DNA of 64,000 nucleotides from CBINFS01 sp966250015 (GCA_966250015.1 CBINFS010000006.1:88869-152868); one strand, 5' to 3'. Positions 17,777 through 27,607 are shown, counted from the first letter of the stretch. Program-made: numbers and translations. The notes: a model not told the origin generated them from the sequence alone.

Positions 17777-18676
17777 TCACTCCTCTTCTTGGACCCCGAC
17801 CACCTCGTTGATGAAGTTGAAGATCGGCACTTTCCGGTTCTCGATGACGTCGATGATCTCGGTGGGCGGTACTCCCGTAGCCCTGGCCAGTGCGTAAAGC
17901 GTACTGGGGGGTGAGAAGGGTTTGTCTTCCGGGGGCTCGAACCCGAACTGTTCGACGGCCGAGATGCCAATGGCTACGGTTAGTCCGAGTGTGCGGAGGC
18001 TCGTGTCGCGAATCTGTCCGGGGTTCGGCGTATGGCCTATGAGCTCGATGATTTCTTCAGGGAGCTGCCAGCGGTCGGCTGCGCGGGTACCGAGGCGAAC
18101 GTGGTCGGTCCCAAAGATCAATTGTTCGGATTCTACAGTGGGACCTAGCACGCGTTCGCTGGTCCACCAGAGGGCTTCGTAGTCGGCAGGCTTGTTAAAA
18201 AGGAGCACCAGGCGCCCAACCGCGTGCAGGATGCCGCCGGTAAAGGCTGTTGCCTTTCGGGCGAGCGACAGGTGTACGGCGATCTCCTGAGCGTACGAAG
18301 CGGCGCCGACGCTCGCGCGCATGATCTGTTCGAAAATGTGTACCTGCTCTTCCGAGCGGACTACCGATCTCAGCCGCAACATGCCCTCGGTGAGGACCAT
18401 GTTTGACACTTCGAGGAATCCGAGCAGGAAGACGGCTTTTCGGATGTCGGCCACTCTACGTCGCATGCCGTAGTACGCGGAATTGATGCGCCGGAGTACC
18501 GAAGCTGCCACCACGGGATCGGCGTTGACGGCTTCAACCAGCCCTTGCATGTCCGGGATTTCCGATTGTTCGGAAAGCAGCTTGGATACGACGGCCACCG
18601 TCCGGGGCAGCGGTGGAAACCGCATGTCCAGAACCGGCATTTCCTCAAATCGAGTGGCAGGCGTAAACTCTTGCAT
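17777..18676 (-). CDS. HDOD-domain signalling protein
   Basis: 299 residues, ATG 18676. The N-terminal two thirds match the HDOD domain: FPPLPRTV near residue 20, D-P-V-V-A-A-S-V-L-R-R-I-N-S-A near residue 52, GFLEVSNMVL near residue 85 and the G-I-L-H-A-V-G-R-L segment near residue 148. HDOD domains are HD-like proteins that lack the metal-binding HD residues and act as signalling scaffolds, for example in two-component and c-di-GMP pathways. No EAL or other domain is attached. It converges on the DUF5103 gene with 6 bases between the stops. Confidence 0.85.
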   Translation of the reverse strand: MQEFTPATRFEEMPVLDMRFPPLPRTVAVVSKLLSEQSEIPDMQGLVEAVNADPVVAASVLRRINSAYYGMRRRVADIRKAVFLLGFLEVSNMVLTEGMLRLRSVVRSEEQVHIFEQIMRASVGAASYAQEIAVHLSLARKATAFTGGILHAVGRLVLLFNKPADYEALWWTSERVLGPTVESEQLIFGTDHVRLGTRAADRWQLPEEIIELIGHTPNPGQIRDTSLRTLGLTVAIGISAVEQFGFEPPEDKPFSPPSTLYALARATGVPPTEIIDVIENRKVPIFNFINEVVGVQEEE

Positions 18677-18751
18677 TTCAGGTGATATTGTTTCTTGTAA
18701 TCAGTAATCGTCCGCCGATTTGCATACTTAAGGCAAAAACGTACGAATTGA

Positions 18752-20224
18752 TCATATCTTACCTACGAGCAGAGCCTTGCCAATCCCGCATTCCAGGCAT
18801 TTCAGTTCGCGGCAGAAGCTTCGATAGATTTGATGCAGTCCCTGCGCCTCCAGGACGTTTTTCGGCCGGGCGCCGAGCCCGCTGAACAGCCTCGTGACCT
18901 CGTCGGAACGGGCGCGGACCTTCTCGAGCACGCGGAAAACGAGCTCTTCGATCTCCGGCAATTCCTGCTGTTCTGCATATAGCAAAAGAATAGGCGAGAA
19001 GGCATTGACGATCAAGGTATCCACTCGCTCTTCTCCGATTTTGTGATAGTTGCCGTGGGATCTCCGGTCCAGGCGGACGTGTGTTTGCCAGAATGGAGAG
19101 AGCGAGACCTTCAGGCAGTCGCGCAAGGCATTCAGTGGGTTTTGTGCCTGAAGCGCGGATACGAGCTTTCCAACGGGATCGGAACCGAAGAGGGATTCAT
19201 CCTTTCCGGAGAGAAGAGAGGCTGCCTGGGCGATTCTCAGAGGCGGGAAGTTGGCCGGCCGTAACCGGAAGAACTGCCACGAAGAAGCGCTCATCACGGG
19301 GATGGCCAGACCGGCATTGAGCCGTTCGAAACGGTACCGGAGCTCCATGACGTTTTCCACGGTTATACGGTCGGCCTGGAGCAGGTCTTTTTCCGTGGGG
19401 AGGAGGCCGGCGACACCCAGATGGAGCGCCTCGAGGTCTAACGGATCGTTAATGGTCCGTGCGACCGCAAGGGGGATGCGCTCCGCAAGTGTGATCATGG
19501 CGTCGGTGTTTTTGGCATAGCCGAGCCCGGCAAAGATGAGTTGGTGCAGCAGCTCGTCCAGATCTGGTAGTGCCAGGTAGGCGTTGGCCAGGCGGTCACG
19601 TTTGGCAAGGAGCCTTTTGCGTGCCGACTCCCGGGCCCACGTCATTTTGATTTCTTGAGACAAATCATTCCAAAGCGGGGCGCAGACCGGTGCGGGGCCT
19701 GGCTGTGTGTTAAACCGGTAAAGTAGATTGCGAAACGACTCGGTCAGGCAGGGTGACAGTATCAGCTCGGGTATGGCGGTGCCGTCAGCCCGGAGCAGGT
19801 TGCCGGTCCAGACGTCGGGGAAGAGCGTGATGTGCAGCACCACGCTGTTGTAGCGTGCATCTTCGTGGTGACGATGGTCGTACCATTCGGCCGAGCGAAC
19901 GTGGATCTCGACGTCGCCAACCCACGTCGTGTCCCCGATTAGAAGCCGGGCATTCTTGAAGTCGGGTCCGGCATCCGTGTTTTTCGTGCCCGTAGAGAGG
20001 ATGTGGATCGGGAGGCCGGTCGTCGTTTCGAGGTTTTTTTCGTCAAAGCGGCGTTCCGCCCATAACGTATGGACGAGCGCTTCAGGCGGCCTCGGCGTGT
20101 GTTGCGGCGCTTCGTGAAGGACGACCTCGACGACATCGTCCGCGAATCCGTAGAAGTGCCGGATTGGCGAGATCGAAAATCCCGGCTCATTCGGGCCGGG
20201 TCCGGCGGAAGGGGGGCGGCTCAT
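18752..20224 (-). CDS. DUF2851 family protein
   Basis: 490 residues from ATG 20224. The motif set G-D-V-E-I-H-V-R-S-A-E-W and Y-N-S-V-V-L-H-I and the GPDF segment are diagnostic of DUF2851, a Bacteroidota-wide family of unknown biochemical function that is predicted to be intracellular. The frame continues upstream to 20317, but the added residues are Arg/Pro-rich and overlap pyrF, so ATG 20224 is preferred. It lies 25 bases after pyrF on the same strand. No catalytic function is proposed. Confidence 0.85.
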   Translation of the reverse strand: MSRPPSAGPGPNEPGFSISPIRHFYGFADDVVEVVLHEAPQHTPRPPEALVHTLWAERRFDEKNLETTTGLPIHILSTGTKNTDAGPDFKNARLLIGDTTWVGDVEIHVRSAEWYDHRHHEDARYNSVVLHITLFPDVWTGNLLRADGTAIPELILSPCLTESFRNLLYRFNTQPGPAPVCAPLWNDLSQEIKMTWARESARKRLLAKRDRLANAYLALPDLDELLHQLIFAGLGYAKNTDAMITLAERIPLAVARTINDPLDLEALHLGVAGLLPTEKDLLQADRITVENVMELRYRFERLNAGLAIPVMSASSWQFFRLRPANFPPLRIAQAASLLSGKDESLFGSDPVGKLVSALQAQNPLNALRDCLKVSLSPFWQTHVRLDRRSHGNYHKIGEERVDTLIVNAFSPILLLYAEQQELPEIEELVFRVLEKVRARSDEVTRLFSGLGARPKNVLEAQGLHQIYRSFCRELKCLECGIGKALLVGKI

Positions 20225-20249
20225 TTTTAATGGTGTTCTGCCGGTACGA

Positions 20250-21077
20250 TCAGGAGGTTCGCGTGGGCTGAAGCTCCTGCCGGATAGCGTTTGCCGCAAT
20301 CGCTGCGGCTGATGCAAAATCAGGTCCTTGCGAGGCGTAGAGCACCTGCCTGCTGCTGTTTACAATGACTGGTCCCGCACCGCGGGCTGCGACGTCGATT
20401 ACCTGCTTCGCGCTGCCTCCCTGCGCGCCGACACCGGGGATCAGGAGTGGAAGGTCGGGGCAGGCCGAGCGGACCGTTTTTAGGGCTTTTGCATCGGTTG
20501 CGCCGACTACGAAACCGGCCTCGCCGGGAGTGTCTTGCGCCCACTCCGAAACCAGGCGCACGACCCGTTCGAAGAGGAGCTCGTCCGCAGCACCCCACTC
20601 CTGGAAGTCGCGGGCGCCGGGGTTTGACGTTCTCGATAGGACAAAAGCGGCTTTTCCTTCGTACCGGAGGAATGGCTCGACGGCATCCCGGCCCATGTAT
20701 GGCGTAACCGTACAGGCGTCAAAGCCAAGCTGTTCAAAAACGGAGCGGGCGTAGAACTCGGCGGAGTTGCCGATGTCGCCGCGTTTGCCGTCGGCAATGA
20801 GCAGGCTATCGGATGAGACGGCAGCAATCGTTTCTTCCATCACCCGCCACCCCTCCCTGCCGAGCGCTTCGAAGAAGGCCAGGTTGAGCTTGAAACCGCA
20901 GGCATACGGTTCGGTTGCCTCGATGATGGCCCGGTTGAAGGCTATGACGGCGTCGATCAATGACGAGGCCGAAAGCAGGTGCTGCGGTATCTTGCGCGGG
21001 TCAGGATCGAGTCCCACGCACAAGCAGGACCGGCGTTTTTCCTGCACTGCGAGGGCTTTTTCGGTAAAGGAAGGCAA
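20250..21077 (-). CDS. pyrF: Orotidine 5'-phosphate decarboxylase
   Basis: 275 residues, the longer type-2 form of the enzyme that makes UMP in pyrimidine synthesis. CVGLDPD near residue 19 and the catalytic D-G-K-R-G-D-I motif near residue 95 are clear, and the P-G-V-G-A-Q-G-G phosphate-binding segment is in the C-terminal part. The start is a TTG at 21077 because no ATG/GTG precedes it after an in-frame stop; family N-termini fit this position. It is 25 bases upstream of the DUF2851 gene. Confidence 0.95.
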   Translation of the reverse strand: MPSFTEKALAVQEKRRSCLCVGLDPDPRKIPQHLLSASSLIDAVIAFNRAIIEATEPYACGFKLNLAFFEALGREGWRVMEETIAAVSSDSLLIADGKRGDIGNSAEFYARSVFEQLGFDACTVTPYMGRDAVEPFLRYEGKAAFVLSRTSNPGARDFQEWGAADELLFERVVRLVSEWAQDTPGEAGFVVGATDAKALKTVRSACPDLPLLIPGVGAQGGSAKQVIDVAARGAGPVIVNSSRQVLYASQGPDFASAAAIAANAIRQELQPTRTS

Positions 21078-21424
21078 GGATCGCGAGTGGTCTGGTGAAA
21101 GCCTGGATCATTCTTCGAGGGAAAAGATACGCAGGCCGCTCGAATCGGGGACAGGGGATGGGCAAAAGATTTTCACGCTACACCCCTACGGTCCCCTCAA
21201 GGGGACGGTGGGGCTGAGCCCATAGTTGAGCGAAATGCTCCTGTTTTAGCGGCGTGCCACAGCCCCATTGAGGGGGCTTTTTGGGGGTGTCAGGTTGGAT
21301 CGAGGCAGTCAGCAATAGATTTAGGCAAGACGCTTCCCTGAAACAGATTACACCCTTGTGGTCACCTCGAGGGGACGGCTGCTTGTGCCCGAGTAAACCT
21401 TTAGATTGATCGATATGCTAGCCT
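21078..21424. repeat. Intergenic region with a palindromic repeat and a partial direct copy
   Basis: No gene is seen in these 347 bases between tex and pyrF. An inverted repeat has arms at 21180-21216 and 21260-21290; the left arm contains the hairpin GTCCCC-TCAA-GGGGAC (21191-21206) and the right arm AGCCCC...GGGGCT (21261-21278) followed by TTTTT, which can act as a terminator on the plus strand. A third, related segment at 21350-21381 is in the same orientation as the left arm. The structure looks like a dispersed intergenic palindrome. Confidence 0.6.
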
Positions 21425-23686
21425 TTACCGGCTGTTGAATTTCCTTTTCAGATCCTCGATCGAGTATCTCGGGGTTTCGGAGGATTTGTGTTTGGAGGGT
21501 TTTTGCTTTTCCGAATGGGCGGAAGTTGGCTTGTCTTCCAGGCGCATCGAGAGGCTGATACGTTTGAGGCTTTGATCGACCTCGACCACTCGGACCTTAA
21601 CGACCTGACCGACTCTGACGACCTCCGCCGGGTCTTTCACAAAACGGTCGGCGAGCTGTGAAACGTGGACAAGGCCGTCGCGGTGGACGCCGACGTCTAC
21701 GAACGCCCCAAAGTTCGCGACGTTGGTCACGACACCTTCGAGTATCATCCCGGGCTTGAGGTCTTCGATCGTGGTGACGTCCTCGCGAAACGTAGCGTAC
21801 CTGAACTCCTCGCGCGGGTCACGTCCCGGCTTTTCGAGCTCGGCGAGGATGTCGCGCAACGTTGGCTCACCGGCATCCGCCGTGACGTACTTTTTCAGAT
21901 CGATCTCCTTTAGGCGATCGGGTACACGGGTAATGGATGCTGTGTCAATGCCGAGGTCAGCCGCCATTCGTTCGACGATGGGATAGCTTTCCGGGTGGAC
22001 GGCTGTGTTGTCGAGCGGGTTGTTGCCGCCGCGGATGCGAAGGAAGCCGGCGGATTGCTCGAAAGCCTTCGGACCGAACCGCTCGACATTCAGGATTTCC
22101 CGTCGGTCCTTAAAGGCGCCGTGGCGATTGCGGTAGTCCACGATGTTCCGAGACAGGGACGGCGTCAGGCCGGCAACGTACTGGAGGAGCTCTTTGGAAG
22201 CGGTGTTCAGGTCCACGCCCACGTAGTTCACGCAGCTCTCGACGGTTTCGTCGAGCTTGCGGCGGAGGAGGTCCTGGTCGATGTCGTGCTGATACTGGCC
22301 GACGCCGATGGACTTGGGATCGATTTTGACGAGCTCGGCGAGTGGGTCCTGGAGCCTCCGGCCAATGCTTGCGGCGCCTCTGACGGTGAGGTCGAGGTCA
22401 GGAAACTCCTCTTTTGCAACCTCACTGGCCGAGTAGACCGACGCACCCGCTTCGCTGACCATGACGACGACGGGTTGCCGGTCGTGCCTGGAGATCACTT
22501 CTTTGATAAACTGTTCTGTTTCGCGACCAGCGGTACCGTTGCCGACGGCGATGAGCTCGATGTGATGCTTTTGGATCAGAAAGGTCAGGATGCGGGCGGC
22601 TTCCTCGCGCCGTTCAGCAGAGGTGTGGGGGAAGATGGTCTGGTATTCCAGGAGCCTGCCCGTATGATCGAGTGCCGCGACCTTGCAGCCGGTACGGAAT
22701 CCAGGATCGACACCGAGTGTGGGGCGCATGCCGGCTGGGCTCGCGAGCAGCAGCTCCCGAAGGTTTGCGGCAAAGGTGGCGGCGGAGGCTTCGTCTGCTT
22801 CCTGCTTTTTCAGCATGCGGATCTCGCCGATAAGGGTGTGCTTCATCAGCCGCTTGAAGGCGTCGTCAATCACGGATCGGTAGAAGGACTGGATTTCGGG
22901 GTCCGGTGATGAGATCACCTCGTTTTCCATGTGCGAAAGGACGACGGCTTCCTCGAACTCGAGGGTCAACGTCAGGATGCCTTCCGACTCGCCGCGCCGG
23001 AGGGCGAGCATGTTGTGGGCTGCGATCTCGGAGACCGGTACGCTGTAGTCCCGATACATCTCGTATTGCGTGGTCCCCTCGGGGTAATCCTCTTTGATTT
23101 TTGAGGTGAACACCCCCTTTGTGAGCATGTACTCACGGGTGAAGGCTCGGAGGTCGGCTCTTTCCGCAATTTCCTCGGCGATGATGTCCGAAGCGCCCTG
23201 CAAGGCATCTTCGATGGTGTTGATCTCTTTTTCCGCGTCGATGAAGGGGCTCACGGCGGCGGCCCAGTCGACCGGTCCCGTTACGCCGGCCTGGTTCTGT
23301 TCCTTGATCCATTCGGCGAGGGGTTCGAGGCCTTTTTCACGGGCAACCGTTGCGCGGGTCCGGCGTCGGGGTTTGTAAGGGAGGTAAAGGTCCTCGAGCT
23401 CTGCTTTTTGCAGTGTATTTTCAATGGCCTGCTTCAGGTCGTCCGTGAGTTTGCCCTGCTCGGCAATAGATTGCAGGATGGTTTCTTTCCGCTCCTGAAG
23501 CTCGGTTAGATAGCGGTGGCGGTCCTGAATGGCTCGAAGCTGGGTTTCGTCCAGTCCTCCGGTGCGCTCCTTCCGGTAGCGTGCGACGAAAGGAATGGTG
23601 GCGCCTTCGGCAAACAGGGCGAGGGCGTTCGAGACCTGATGGTAAGGGATGGACGTTTCGGACGAGATGATCCCGGTGATATCCAT
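21425..23686 (-). CDS. tex: Tex-family transcription accessory protein
   Basis: 753 residues, the full length for Tex/YhgF. In order: helix-turn-helix-like N-terminus with FVARYRKERTGGLDE, a YqgF-like RNase-H-fold domain containing G-V-D-P-G-F-R-T-G, helix-hairpin-helix repeats (VGVDLNTAS and FKDRREIL), and a C-terminal S1 RNA-binding domain (ATTIEDLKPGMILEGVV... VHVSQL). Tex binds nucleic acids and influences RNA polymerase and transcription elongation. ATG 23686. The lysine-rich tail is short and basic, as usual. Confidence 0.96.
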   Translation of the reverse strand: MDITGIISSETSIPYHQVSNALALFAEGATIPFVARYRKERTGGLDETQLRAIQDRHRYLTELQERKETILQSIAEQGKLTDDLKQAIENTLQKAELEDLYLPYKPRRRTRATVAREKGLEPLAEWIKEQNQAGVTGPVDWAAAVSPFIDAEKEINTIEDALQGASDIIAEEIAERADLRAFTREYMLTKGVFTSKIKEDYPEGTTQYEMYRDYSVPVSEIAAHNMLALRRGESEGILTLTLEFEEAVVLSHMENEVISSPDPEIQSFYRSVIDDAFKRLMKHTLIGEIRMLKKQEADEASAATFAANLRELLLASPAGMRPTLGVDPGFRTGCKVAALDHTGRLLEYQTIFPHTSAERREEAARILTFLIQKHHIELIAVGNGTAGRETEQFIKEVISRHDRQPVVVMVSEAGASVYSASEVAKEEFPDLDLTVRGAASIGRRLQDPLAELVKIDPKSIGVGQYQHDIDQDLLRRKLDETVESCVNYVGVDLNTASKELLQYVAGLTPSLSRNIVDYRNRHGAFKDRREILNVERFGPKAFEQSAGFLRIRGGNNPLDNTAVHPESYPIVERMAADLGIDTASITRVPDRLKEIDLKKYVTADAGEPTLRDILAELEKPGRDPREEFRYATFREDVTTIEDLKPGMILEGVVTNVANFGAFVDVGVHRDGLVHVSQLADRFVKDPAEVVRVGQVVKVRVVEVDQSLKRISLSMRLEDKPTSAHSEKQKPSKHKSSETPRYSIEDLKRKFNSR

Positions 23687-23901
23687 AAAAGCTGTGCTGG
23701 CTGGTCGATTCTGAGTTATTCGTTATGATACGGGCGGTAAAATTGAGCCGCGCCAACGCCGGGGATGGGACAGGGGTTTCACGGCTCTTGAATCCCTGAA
23801 CGTGTACCGGTCGTAAGGTATCGTGTGAACCGGGCGTTAGACCGACGTGCACCGAAAGTCGGTTCACGCTGTGCGAAAGGCCCCATCAATCTTGCTCCGG
23901 T

Positions 23902-24447
23902 ATGCAACCCTGGAAAATAAAAAGCAGCCGCTACCTCCTGAAAAAATGGTGGATGAATATTCGGGAGGATCACGTATTACTTCCGAACGGGGGAGAGCTG
24001 CCGGAATTCCACGTGCTGGAGTATCCGGACTGGACCTGTGTGCTTTGCCTGACAAAGGAAGGCAGGCTCGTCATGGTGGAACAGTACCGGCACGGTGTGC
24101 GGCGACTCAGCCTCGAGCTGCCCGGCGGGGCGGTGGAGCCGGGAGAAGAACCTATCGAAGCCGCACGGCGGGAGTTGCTTGAAGAAACGGGATATGCCTC
24201 CGAACGCTGGTCCTCACTTGGTCGGTGTGCGCCGGAGCCGAGCAAGCATACGAATTACGCGTACTTCTTCGTTGCAGAGGATGCCATGCGTGTGGCTGAC
24301 CCCGATCTGGATGACAGCGAGTATCTGCGGGTGATGGAGGTTGATACGGGGGAGCTGCCTGGTCTGATCGAAGCGGAACGGATCATACACGGCACGCACC
24401 TGACGGCCATCTACAAGGCTATCGGCGAGGGTATTCTGAAGGTGTGA
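23902..24447 (+). CDS. Nudix hydrolase, ADP-ribose pyrophosphatase-like
   Basis: 181 residues from ATG 23902. The Nudix box G-x5-E-x7-R-E-L-L-E-E-T-G-Y is complete (about residues 76-98) and is preceded by LELPGG, as in ADP-ribose pyrophosphatases. It should hydrolyse a nucleoside diphosphate linked to another moiety, most simply ADP-ribose to AMP and ribose-5-phosphate, in the cytoplasm. It is followed after 28 bases by a lipoprotein gene, likely co-transcribed. Confidence 0.88.
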   Translation: MQPWKIKSSRYLLKKWWMNIREDHVLLPNGGELPEFHVLEYPDWTCVLCLTKEGRLVMVEQYRHGVRRLSLELPGGAVEPGEEPIEAARRELLEETGYASERWSSLGRCAPEPSKHTNYAYFFVAEDAMRVADPDLDDSEYLRVMEVDTGELPGLIEAERIIHGTHLTAIYKAIGEGILKV

Positions 24448-24475
24448 GGCAATTCTTGTGTCCGAGGTGCTGAAC

Positions 24476-25603
24476 ATGAACAGGCCGATCTTTGCGAGGG
24501 TGCCTCGCTGCACGTACGGCGTTGCACTTTTTATCCTCCTGAGTGCCTGCGGTGCGCGGACCGATTACCTGATTTCGGGACTCGACGTCGAACGGCACGG
24601 GTGGGATACCCTCGAAGTTCGCCTCAATTTTGCCCGCCGTACCGCGCTGGGACGGACGTCGCCGATTGAATCGGGTGAAACAACGGTCACGCTATTCGAC
24701 GGGCGCTACGATACTTTATTCCACGGGACCGGTACGATTGCCGTCGTTCCAGACGCTGAGCTGAGTAGCCTGGAACCGTACATCGTCGAGGTGTGCGGGT
24801 CACTCCGTGGGCAACCCGTGTGCGACCAGCGAGGGCTGACGGCATCACCGAAACGAGTGCACCTCAACCCTGTGATCGACTTTCCTCTCGATAAGGATTA
24901 TCACCAAGGGCGATACAATCTCGAGGTTGTCGTCGAACGCCGCCAGTTCGAAGGTGAAGACTGGGAGGTTGTGGAAGCTGGACGCGACGTGCGGGGGCAC
25001 TTCCTGGCTTACGTAGCAGAGTCGGGAGCGAAACCCGTAAGGGTGCCGTTTCAGAAAGCGAGTGGACGATTTGATCTGTCAAAGCATGACCATTTTCGTG
25101 ACCTCATATACGACGTCAAGTCGGCGCTCAAGGATGGGCGGGACGCCGTGGTTCGGTTCGACGTGTATGCCGGAACCGGGCAGGAAGTGCGGCTCCTGGC
25201 TTCTGACCAGAAGCGAATCCACCTCAAAACCGACGATGAACGCTCAGCGGAGGTGGCGTATTACGTGAAGGCGGCGGTCGAAGAGATTGCGAACCGGATG
25301 CGGATATCGGAGCACCTTGTCGTTTTCGTCGATTCGTGGCGATTCGACTCGTTCCGTGTACGTTACACCGTCCACGTCGACATTCACCTGGGGGATCGGT
25401 TTTTCAGGAACGATCGATTGGAAGGAACGCTGGAGTTTTCGGAACTCGGCGGGGACGCAACGTTCCGGCTCGATGAAGGTCACGGACGGATGCGTCGGTT
25501 GTGGCGGGATCGTGTAGACGAACGGACGGTAACGGTAGGTTCGCTGATTCCGTTTATTGCGGAAGGAACGATCCCCGAGGAGGAAACGCACCCTGATCCG
25601 TGA
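24476..25603 (+). CDS. Lipoprotein, unknown function
   Basis: 375 residues from ATG 24476, with a GAGGTG ribosome-binding site ahead. Leader ends in lipobox L-L-S-A-C (Cys about residue 25). The mature part is rich in beta strands and charged residues, and the C-terminal 130 residues have an alternating pattern (IHLKTDDERSAEVAYYVKAAVEE). No family is recognised. It ends 3 bases before the convergent tonB-like stop, so the two transcripts overlap. Confidence 0.65.
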   Translation: MNRPIFARVPRCTYGVALFILLSACGARTDYLISGLDVERHGWDTLEVRLNFARRTALGRTSPIESGETTVTLFDGRYDTLFHGTGTIAVVPDAELSSLEPYIVEVCGSLRGQPVCDQRGLTASPKRVHLNPVIDFPLDKDYHQGRYNLEVVVERRQFEGEDWEVVEAGRDVRGHFLAYVAESGAKPVRVPFQKASGRFDLSKHDHFRDLIYDVKSALKDGRDAVVRFDVYAGTGQEVRLLASDQKRIHLKTDDERSAEVAYYVKAAVEEIANRMRISEHLVVFVDSWRFDSFRVRYTVHVDIHLGDRFFRNDRLEGTLEFSELGGDATFRLDEGHGRMRRLWRDRVDERTVTVGSLIPFIAEGTIPEEETHPDP

Positions 25604-25606
25604 GAC

Positions 25607-26341
25607 TCAGCTTCCCGTCAGCTGCTCCGGCTCTTCTTCGGGCATGATGAGCTGGAATCGCACGGGGAGGCGCATACGGACGCGGACCGGTTCGCCGTTC
25701 TGCCTGCCGGGCACGAACCGGGTCTCACGAAGGGCACGGACGGCAGCCGAGTCGCACAGCGGATGAAGCGATTGGGCGATCGTGATGTTGGACGGCCTGC
25801 CGTTGGTTTCGACGACGAAGTCGAGAATCAGGCGCCCCTGGATGCCTTCCTCAGCCGCTTTCTTCGGGTATTCGATGTTGATGTAGTAAGCGCCTACACC
25901 CCCAACGATCTCAGGCATTTTTTCGGCGAACTCGAGGATGGCCTTATGGCCGGAAATTTTGGTGAGCTCGACGCGCTCATACGTGCGTTCGACCGTGCCG
26001 GCGCTTTTTTCATCCGCAACAGACGATTGTTCGTCGAGCCCGTCGTCCGGTGCTGCGGCCGTGTTTTCAAGGGCTGAAAGAGGCGTGGGCAAAGCGGCAC
26101 GGGCGAGGGATTCTAACCCGAGCTGTTCGAGCGTCAGCTCTTTCGATGGCGGAACGACGTGCCATCCGACGCGGCCTTGCCGGTCTTTGATGGGTAGATT
26201 GGCGATGGCGACCACGAGCAACAGGCTCAGCGCCAGGCCGATCATCATGTTCGTGGTGTGCGACCCGAGAAGTCCCGACTCGTTTGCGCGGCGATAAATC
26301 GGTCGCAGAACGTTCTCTTTGCCGTGTGAAGTGTCAGACAT
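25607..26341 (-). CDS. TonB-family energy transducer
   Basis: 244 residues from ATG 26341. One N-terminal membrane segment (about residues 32-50), a Pro/acidic periplasmic linker, and a C-terminal TonB domain (EIVGGVGAYYINIEYP near residue 145, the V-E-T-N-G segment and F-V-P-G-R near the end). It couples the inner-membrane proton motive force to outer-membrane transport. No ExbB/ExbD or TonB-dependent receptor is adjacent, so its receptor partner is unknown. Confidence 0.85.
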   Translation of the reverse strand: MSDTSHGKENVLRPIYRRANESGLLGSHTTNMMIGLALSLLLVVAIANLPIKDRQGRVGWHVVPPSKELTLEQLGLESLARAALPTPLSALENTAAAPDDGLDEQSSVADEKSAGTVERTYERVELTKISGHKAILEFAEKMPEIVGGVGAYYINIEYPKKAAEEGIQGRLILDFVVETNGRPSNITIAQSLHPLCDSAAVRALRETRFVPGRQNGEPVRVRMRLPVRFQLIMPEEEPEQLTGS

Positions 26342-26506
26342 GGCAGTAACCTCGACCGGGGCGGTTTGTTATAATTTCATACGATTTGCGTTTCGATTAG
26401 TTTAGCCAAATGGTTGCCCTGGCTGGACTTCGGAAGATTTTTTTCACGGTCCCAGGTATTCACCTTTACGTGATTGGACAAGGCGAGAATGGGTGAGGAT
26501 GATTCC

Positions 26507-27511
26507 ATGGCAGCGAATTCGTTCAAAGCACTCGTACTCGAAAAAGAAAGGGAGGGGATCGTCTCGTCGATCCGGTTGCTGAAGGAAGCAGACCTCCCCG
26601 AAGGCGACACCACCGTCTCGGTTCTTTACTCGAGCCTGAACTACAAGGACGCGCTGGCCGTGACCGGTGCGGGGAAGATCATCCGGGGGACGTATCCGTT
26701 TGTACCCGGGATCGACCTGGCGGGAGAGGTGGTTGCGACCGATGCGAGACACCTGAAAGCCGGCGACGTCGTCATCGGGACGGGCTGGGGACTCGGCGAG
26801 CATACGTGGGGCGGGTTCTCGGAGGTGCAACGGGTCCGGTCGGAATGGCTGGTCCCGTTACCCCACGGGATGACGCCTGAGGCGTCGATGGTGATAGGAA
26901 CGGCAGGTCTGACCGCCATGCTCGGCCTGATGGCGCTCGAAAAGAACGGATTGAAGTCTGGCGACGGGGACGTGGTGGTTACGGGTGCAACGGGTGGTGT
27001 GGGCAGCCTGGCCGTCTGCTTGCTCGCCGCAGAGGGGTACCGGGTGGTGGCGTCGACGGGCAAGATGGATCAGGCAGACTACCTGCGGGACCTTGGCGCT
27101 TCCGAGATCATCCCACGAAGTAAGCTCGGCGAGGGACCAAAGCAGCCGCTGATGTCAGCCCGATGGGCCGGGGCAATCGATACGGTGGGCGGCAAAACGC
27201 TGGCGGCAGTACTGAGCTCGCTCCGCCGGCACGCGAGCGTCGCCGCCTGTGGTCTCGTCGGTGGGAGCGACCTTCAGACGACGGTTTTTCCCTTCATTTT
27301 GCGAGGCGTCAACCTGCTCGGGATAGACTCCAATACCGCCGACCAGAAAGATAGGATTGAGGCGTGGGCTCGAATGAGCAGGCTGCTGCCGGGTGATAGG
27401 CTCAAACGGATCAGTGAAACCATCCCGCTGTCGAGGGTACCCGAAATGAGCCGAGCGTTACTCGATGGAAAGGTACGGGGGCGCATCGTCGTCGACGTTC
27501 GTGCGGAGTAA
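26507..27511 (+). CDS. YhdH/AcuI-type quinone oxidoreductase (acrylyl-CoA reductase-like)
   Basis: 334 residues, a zinc-free medium-chain dehydrogenase/reductase. SSLNYKDALA near residue 40 and the GIDLAGEV segment are the family's N-terminal signature; the Rossmann motif V-T-G-A-T-G-G-V-G-S near residue 150 binds NADPH. AcuI reduces acrylyl-CoA to propanoyl-CoA. ATG 26507 with upstream GGTGAGGA (26492-26499) is preferred; ATG 26489 is another possible start. Confidence 0.88.
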   Translation: MAANSFKALVLEKEREGIVSSIRLLKEADLPEGDTTVSVLYSSLNYKDALAVTGAGKIIRGTYPFVPGIDLAGEVVATDARHLKAGDVVIGTGWGLGEHTWGGFSEVQRVRSEWLVPLPHGMTPEASMVIGTAGLTAMLGLMALEKNGLKSGDGDVVVTGATGGVGSLAVCLLAAEGYRVVASTGKMDQADYLRDLGASEIIPRSKLGEGPKQPLMSARWAGAIDTVGGKTLAAVLSSLRRHASVAACGLVGGSDLQTTVFPFILRGVNLLGIDSNTADQKDRIEAWARMSRLLPGDRLKRISETIPLSRVPEMSRALLDGKVRGRIVVDVRAE

Positions 27512-27537
27512 GTTCGAGCGAGATTTCAAATACTTCG

Positions 27538-27547
27538 TATCTTGCCG
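27538..27547 (+). promoter_or_regulatory. Promoter-like -7 box upstream of DAO-type gene
   Basis: TATCTTGCCG at 27538-27547, 60 bases before the ATG at 27608. It matches six of eight bases of the Bacteroidota -7 consensus TAnnTTTG and resembles boxes upstream of several other genes in this window. Confidence 0.4.
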
Positions 27548-27607
27548 GTAGCTCGTCCAATCTGGAGATAGCCCCCAAGCTGTGAATCCGACAGGAGACC
27601 GTAAAGT

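Noticed and set aside
20225..20317. Upstream extension of the DUF2851 gene
   Set aside because: The added residues are Arg/Pro-rich and overlap pyrF, while family proteins start near ATG 20224.
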